A stretch of 8,857 nucleotides of DNA from Anaerolinea thermophila (GTDB lineage: Bacteria; Chloroflexota; Anaerolineae; Anaerolineales; Villigracilaceae): NCBI GenBank assembly GCA_020722305.1, contig DYLB01000082.1:1-8857 (forward strand), written 5' to 3'. The notes below the pieces were generated by a model, which was not told the origin of the DNA, did not search any database, and saw only the letters and a list, made by a program, of their open reading frames with translations. Numbering within the stretch: position 1 is the first letter of the stretch; each line of letters opens with the position of its first letter. Both the position numbers and the translations under genes were made by a program. This document shows positions 6,618 through 8,857 of this stretch, piece by piece.

Positions 6618-6621
6618 CTCC
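6618..6621 (-). promoter_or_regulatory. Ribosome binding site of prs
   Basis: GGAG on the minus strand, five bases before the ATG at 6612, in the 15-base gap after the acetyltransferase gene. It supports the 330-residue start of prs. Confidence 0.65.
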
Positions 6622-6627
6622 AAAAGA

Positions 6628-7173
6628 TTATTTAGTTTTTCTTGCGTCCCACTCGGAACGCAGCACACTCATAACCAACGCATCGTGATACTTGCCGTCG
6701 GCATAAAGCGCCTGGCGCAAGCGGCCTTCATGCACAAACCCCGCCTTTTCGTAGGCGCGGATGGCGCGCAGGTTGGTTTCATAAACCCGCAAATACATGC
6801 GGTTCAGGTTCAAGGTTTCGAAACCATATTTGAGCAGCAGGGTCATCGCCTCGGTACCGTAGCCCTGGTTCCAATAAGATTTATCGCCGATCATGATCCC
6901 CATTTCGGCGGCCCGCTGAGTCCACTCGATATTGTGCAAGCCCATGTCGCCGATCATGTGCCAGCCCTCCCCGGTTTTGACCTCGATGCAGAGCGGCCGT
7001 TCTTCAGCAGGCCGGTTAGACAGACCCTCAAACCACTTGCCTTCATCCTCCAGCGACATGGGGACGTGAAACACCAGCCCGGCGATCACTTCGGGATCGT
7101 TCAGCCATTCGACAAAAGCGGGCAGGTCCTCGCGCTCGATAGCCCGCAGCCGGATGCGCTTGCCGTAGATCAT
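6628..7173 (-). CDS. GNAT-family N-acetyltransferase (RimJ/RimL/SpeG-like)
   Basis: A 181-residue acetyl-CoA-dependent acetyltransferase. The N-terminus IRLRAIEREDLPAFVEWLNDPEV is typical of the RimJ/RimL/SpeG-like branch. Motif A, with the pyrophosphate-binding QxxGxG/A loop, is WNQGYGTEAM (101-110). The second acetyl-CoA motif is NLRAIRAYEKAGFVHEG (134-150), followed by the family ending with aromatic residues KYHDALVMSVL. Substrates in this branch include ribosomal-protein N-termini, polyamines and antibiotics; the sequence does not tell which. Its ATG overlaps the GTPase stop (ATGA), and a strong ribosome site GGGAGG (7179-7184) lies five bases upstream within the GTPase gene, so the start is secure. 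The family is sure; the substrate is unknown. Confidence 0.9.
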   Translation of the reverse strand: MIYGKRIRLRAIEREDLPAFVEWLNDPEVIAGLVFHVPMSLEDEGKWFEGLSNRPAEERPLCIEVKTGEGWHMIGDMGLHNIEWTQRAAEMGIMIGDKSYWNQGYGTEAMTLLLKYGFETLNLNRMYLRVYETNLRAIRAYEKAGFVHEGRLRQALYADGKYHDALVMSVLRSEWDARKTK

Positions 7174-8171
7174 TTGGACCTCCCGTTCAGCAGGGCGGAT
7201 ACCGCCTCCCAGGGCGAGATCTGCCGCTCGATCAAACGGGACAGAACGGCCTGATACCGTTCATCCGGCACGTCCTCCCGGAAGCGACTCATCAGCGTCT
7301 CGCGGATGTGGATCTCCAGTTCCGATTCGATCCGGGCGCGCTCACGCGCCTGCCAGTCGCCTGTGGCGCGCAGGTGGGCCGCGTGGCGGGCAATTGCCTC
7401 CACCAGTTCGGGGATGCCCGTGCCTTCGGTGGCCACCGTGCGCTGGATCGGGGCGATCCACATCGGCGTTTGGCTGTCTGCCTGCCTGCCGGGGACTTCC
7501 ATCCGCTGCCCGTGGTGCATGAAGACCCGTTTGACCGGGTGGGCCAGTTCCAACATGCCGCGCAGGGCGCGCTCGGTGTTTTCCACGCCGGGGCGGTCGG
7601 CCTTGTTGACCACCAAGATGTCGGCGATTTCCAGGATCCCGGCTTTGATGGCCTGCACGTCGTCACCCAGGCCTGGAGCTTCGACCACCAGGGTGGTGTG
7701 GGCCATCCGGGCGATATCCACCTCGGCCTGCCCCGCGCCGACAGTTTCGATCAGGATCACCTCGAATCCGGCCGCGTCGAAGACCTGGACGACCGAGGCG
7801 GTCGTCTGGGCCAGCCCGCCCAGCGAGCCGCGCGAGGCCATCGAGCGGATGAACACGCCCGGGTCGCCCGCAAGGTCGCGCATCCGCACCCGGTCGCCGA
7901 GCACCGCCCCGCCGGTGAACGGGCTGGACGGGTCCACGGCGACGATGGCGACGCGTTGGCCCTGTTTGCGGTAGTGCAGCGCGATCTGGTTGACCAGCGA
8001 AGACTTGCCCGTGCCGGGCGCGCCGGTCACGCCAATCAGATGGGCCTGGCCGGTATGAGGGAAAAGCTCCATCAGGGCAGCCCGACCTTCGGGGGTGTCG
8101 TTTTCCACCTGGGTCAGCAGGCGCGAGAGGGCCAGCCGGTTGCCGGAGAGAATGAGGTCGGTTGGAGTCAT
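7170..8171 (-). CDS. meaB: MeaB/ArgK-type GTPase, chaperone of a B12-dependent acyl-CoA mutase
   Basis: A 333-residue SIMIBI-class G-protein. MeaB proteins gate cobalamin loading and protect methylmalonyl-CoA mutase (or relatives) from inactivation. Visible motifs are Walker A GAPGTGKSS (50-58), the VDPSSPFTGGAVLGDRVRM block (79-97) of switch I, IETVGAGQAEVDIA (141-154) with Walker B and switch II, PGLGDDVQAIKAGILEIADI, and the guanine-specificity motif NKAD (189-192). The C-terminal helical part (about 260-333) matches the dimerisation arm. It lies 62 bases after the cobalamin-binding mutase subunit, which supports the chaperone role over the old 'arginine kinase' name ArgK. The ATG is the first start after an in-frame stop; no good ribosome site is visible. 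Translation may be helped by the upstream gene. Confidence 0.95.
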   Translation of the reverse strand: MTPTDLILSGNRLALSRLLTQVENDTPEGRAALMELFPHTGQAHLIGVTGAPGTGKSSLVNQIALHYRKQGQRVAIVAVDPSSPFTGGAVLGDRVRMRDLAGDPGVFIRSMASRGSLGGLAQTTASVVQVFDAAGFEVILIETVGAGQAEVDIARMAHTTLVVEAPGLGDDVQAIKAGILEIADILVVNKADRPGVENTERALRGMLELAHPVKRVFMHHGQRMEVPGRQADSQTPMWIAPIQRTVATEGTGIPELVEAIARHAAHLRATGDWQARERARIESELEIHIRETLMSRFREDVPDERYQAVLSRLIERQISPWEAVSALLNGRSK

Positions 8172-8191
8172 GATGGCGATTTACAGGATGA

Positions 8192-8215
8192 AACACGGGT
8201 TGGGTGGGGCGTGTT
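8192..8215. other. Short hairpin in the 62-base gap before meaB
   Basis: AACACG (8192-8197) pairs with CGTGTT (8210-8215) around a G-rich 12-base loop. On the minus strand no T-run follows, so it does not look like an intrinsic terminator. It could be an mRNA processing or stability element. The rest of the gap 8172-8233 shows nothing else. Confidence 0.25.
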
Positions 8216-8233
8216 CCATCAGCTCTCGATCAA

Positions 8234-8632
8234 TCAATTGGGTACCGCTGCGAGCACGTCACGGACGATATCGTCGGTGGAGGTGCCGGGGCCGTAGATG
8301 CCGCTGACGCCCATTTCCATCAGGCGCGGCAGGTCGTCGTCGGGGACAATGCCTCCGAGGAAGACTTTGACCCCTTCCTGCCCGTTGGCTTTGAGCAGTT
8401 CGAGGACGCGCGGCACGAGGGCCATGTGCGCCCCTGAAAGGATGGACAAGCCCACCACGTCCACATCTTCTTGCAGCGCGGCTTCGGCGATCATTTCGGG
8501 GGTCTGACGCAGGCCGGTGTAGACGACTTCCATGCCGGCATCCCGCAGGGCGCGGGCCACGACCTTGGCGCCGCGGTCGTGCCCGTCCAGACCGGGTTTG
8601 GCGACCAGGACACGAATTTTGCGTTTGGTCAT
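8234..8632 (-). CDS. Cobalamin-binding small subunit of a B12-dependent acyl-CoA mutase
   Basis: A 132-residue stand-alone B12-binding domain. It has the DxHxxG cobalamin signature (D16, H18, G21 in GLDGHDRG), in which the histidine replaces dimethylbenzimidazole as cobalt ligand. LSILSG (62-67) and VFLGGIVPDDD (90-100) contact the nucleotide tail. Such separate small subunits pair with a catalytic large subunit of methylmalonyl-CoA mutase, 2-hydroxyisobutyryl-CoA mutase or isobutyryl-CoA mutase; none of these large subunits is in the window, so the exact reaction is open. The MeaB chaperone gene directly downstream supports the mutase role. The ATG at 8632 is chosen because GGAG lies six bases upstream (8639-8642); a TTG at 8650 would place that ribosome site inside the gene. 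Length and start fit the family. Confidence 0.92.
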   Translation of the reverse strand: MTKRKIRVLVAKPGLDGHDRGAKVVARALRDAGMEVVYTGLRQTPEMIAEAALQEDVDVVGLSILSGAHMALVPRVLELLKANGQEGVKVFLGGIVPDDDLPRLMEMGVSGIYGPGTSTDDIVRDVLAAVPN

Positions 8633-8638
8633 AGGGTT

Positions 8639-8642
8639 CTCC
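8639..8642 (-). promoter_or_regulatory. Ribosome binding site deciding the ATG start
   Basis: GGAG on the minus strand with a six-base spacer (AACCCT) to the ATG at 8632. It argues against the longer TTG start at 8650. Confidence 0.65.
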
Positions 8643-8668
8643 ACTTTCAACTGGGTTTTGTCACCGTG

Positions 8669-8674
8669 ATTATA
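8669..8674 (-). promoter_or_regulatory. Perfect TATAAT -10 box of the minus-strand operon
   Basis: TATAAT lies on the minus strand in an AT-rich patch 37 bases upstream of the first gene of the run. The expected -35 area about 17 bases further up (8692-8697) reads AATTTT, a poor match, so an activator or a different sigma preference is possible. Transcription would start near 8662, giving a leader of about 30 bases. Confidence 0.55.
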
Positions 8675-8711
8675 CTATCAGTGCTTCACGAAAAATTGCA
8701 GCGGCATTCGA

Positions 8712-8786
8712 GTTGAAAGAAAAACGTTCCGAAGGCTTTGGGGAAGAAATCCTGGTTATTTCGCCAACCTTCGGGACGGTTTCAAC
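8712..8786. repeat. Long interrupted inverted repeat behind the promoter
   Basis: Three nested arms pair in order. GTTGAAA (8712-8718) pairs with TTTCAAC (8780-8786). CGTTCCGAAGG (8725-8735) pairs with CCTTCGGGACG (8768-8778) with one G-T pair. TTGG (8738-8741) pairs with CCAA (8764-8767). This makes 22 paired positions around a 22-base loop, with small bulges between arms. The element lies in the non-coding end of the window upstream of the minus-strand promoter. It may be a palindromic repeat family member, a terminator for a gene beyond the right edge, or a regulator site. Confidence 0.55.
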
Positions 8787-8833
8787 GGACGTTTTGACCT
8801 TAATTGACTCCACTGCAAAAAGGTATTTTTCAA

Positions 8834-8857
8834 CGCAAAGGCGCAAAGCCGCCAAGA
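8834..8857. repeat. Start of an 8-base tandem repeat (CGCAAAGN), cut by the window
   Basis: Units CGCAAAGG (8834), CGCAAAGC (8842) and CGCCAAGA (8850) follow at an exact 8-base period up to the last base shown, so the array may continue beyond the edge. Its role is unknown. Confidence 0.5.

Larger units (their letters stand above)
8633..8857. other. Non-coding upstream region of the minus-strand operon
   Basis: These 225 bases hold the ribosome site, the -10 box, the inverted repeat and the 8-base repeat listed separately. The region is visibly more AT-rich than the genes. The one small reading frame across it (8670-8855, minus) runs through the inverted repeat, has no ribosome site and resembles no family, so I see no gene here. 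Confidence 0.6.

Noticed and set aside
8192..8215. Intrinsic terminator between the cobalamin subunit and meaB
   Set aside because: The stem has only six pairs and no T-run follows on the minus strand, so it is not supported as a terminator.
7308..8297. Plus-strand open frame of 329 codons
   Set aside because: It is antisense to meaB and the cobalamin subunit, and its His/Asp/Arg/Gly-rich translation has no motif; it is a shadow frame.
8633..8650. TTG start adding six residues to the cobalamin subunit
   Set aside because: The only good ribosome site (GGAG, 8639-8642) would lie inside the gene; the ATG at 8632 has ideal spacing.
8670..8855. Possible small gene of 61 codons on the minus strand
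   Set aside because: It runs through the inverted repeat and the tandem repeat, lacks a ribosome site, extends to the window edge and matches no family.

Overview
The window looks like a piece of a GC-rich bacterial chromosome, most probably from Chloroflexota (Anaerolineae-like). This rests on a bacterial Elp3 homologue, a split B12-dependent acyl-CoA mutase module with its MeaB chaperone, an APS-reductase-type CysH, and a CGCAAAG-type short repeat at the right edge. The taxonomic call is inference from gene content and protein style, not from a marker gene. There are no RNA genes, CRISPR arrays, transposases or phage genes. Coding density is very high.

Layout: the left half (1-4201) is a plus-strand run of five genes: a 5'-truncated cysH (4Fe-4S APS reductase), elp3 (tRNA wobble-uridine modification), two tandem half-size ChrA-family membrane proteins, and a two-domain universal stress protein. 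Three of the four junctions are 4-base ATGA overlaps. At the fourth, the first ChrA gene starts at a TTG inside the end of elp3. The run is therefore almost certainly one translationally coupled operon.

The right half (4185-8632) is a minus-strand run of six genes, transcribed right to left: a stand-alone cobalamin-binding mutase subunit, the MeaB-type GTPase, a GNAT acetyltransferase, a divergent PRPP synthetase (prs), mutM (Fpg glycosylase) and a single-pass membrane protein of unknown function. Gaps are 62 and 15 bases, and the other junctions overlap by 1 or 4 bases. A perfect TATAAT -10 box lies about 37 bases upstream of the first gene, so one promoter could serve the run. The two operons converge and their last genes overlap tail to tail by 17 bases, with a small hairpin over the junction.

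Functionally, the minus-strand run pairs the B12 mutase subunit with its G-protein chaperone, then adds nucleotide precursor synthesis and oxidative DNA repair. The plus-strand run joins sulfate reduction, tRNA modification, possible oxyanion transport and stress response. The most unusual sequence features are a palindrome-rich in-frame insertion of about 37 codons inside elp3, a long interrupted inverted repeat (8712-8786) behind the minus-strand promoter, divergent active-site loops in the PRPP synthetase, and the duplicated ChrA half-transporters with altered signature motifs. I see no clearly new multi-gene defence or mobile system here.
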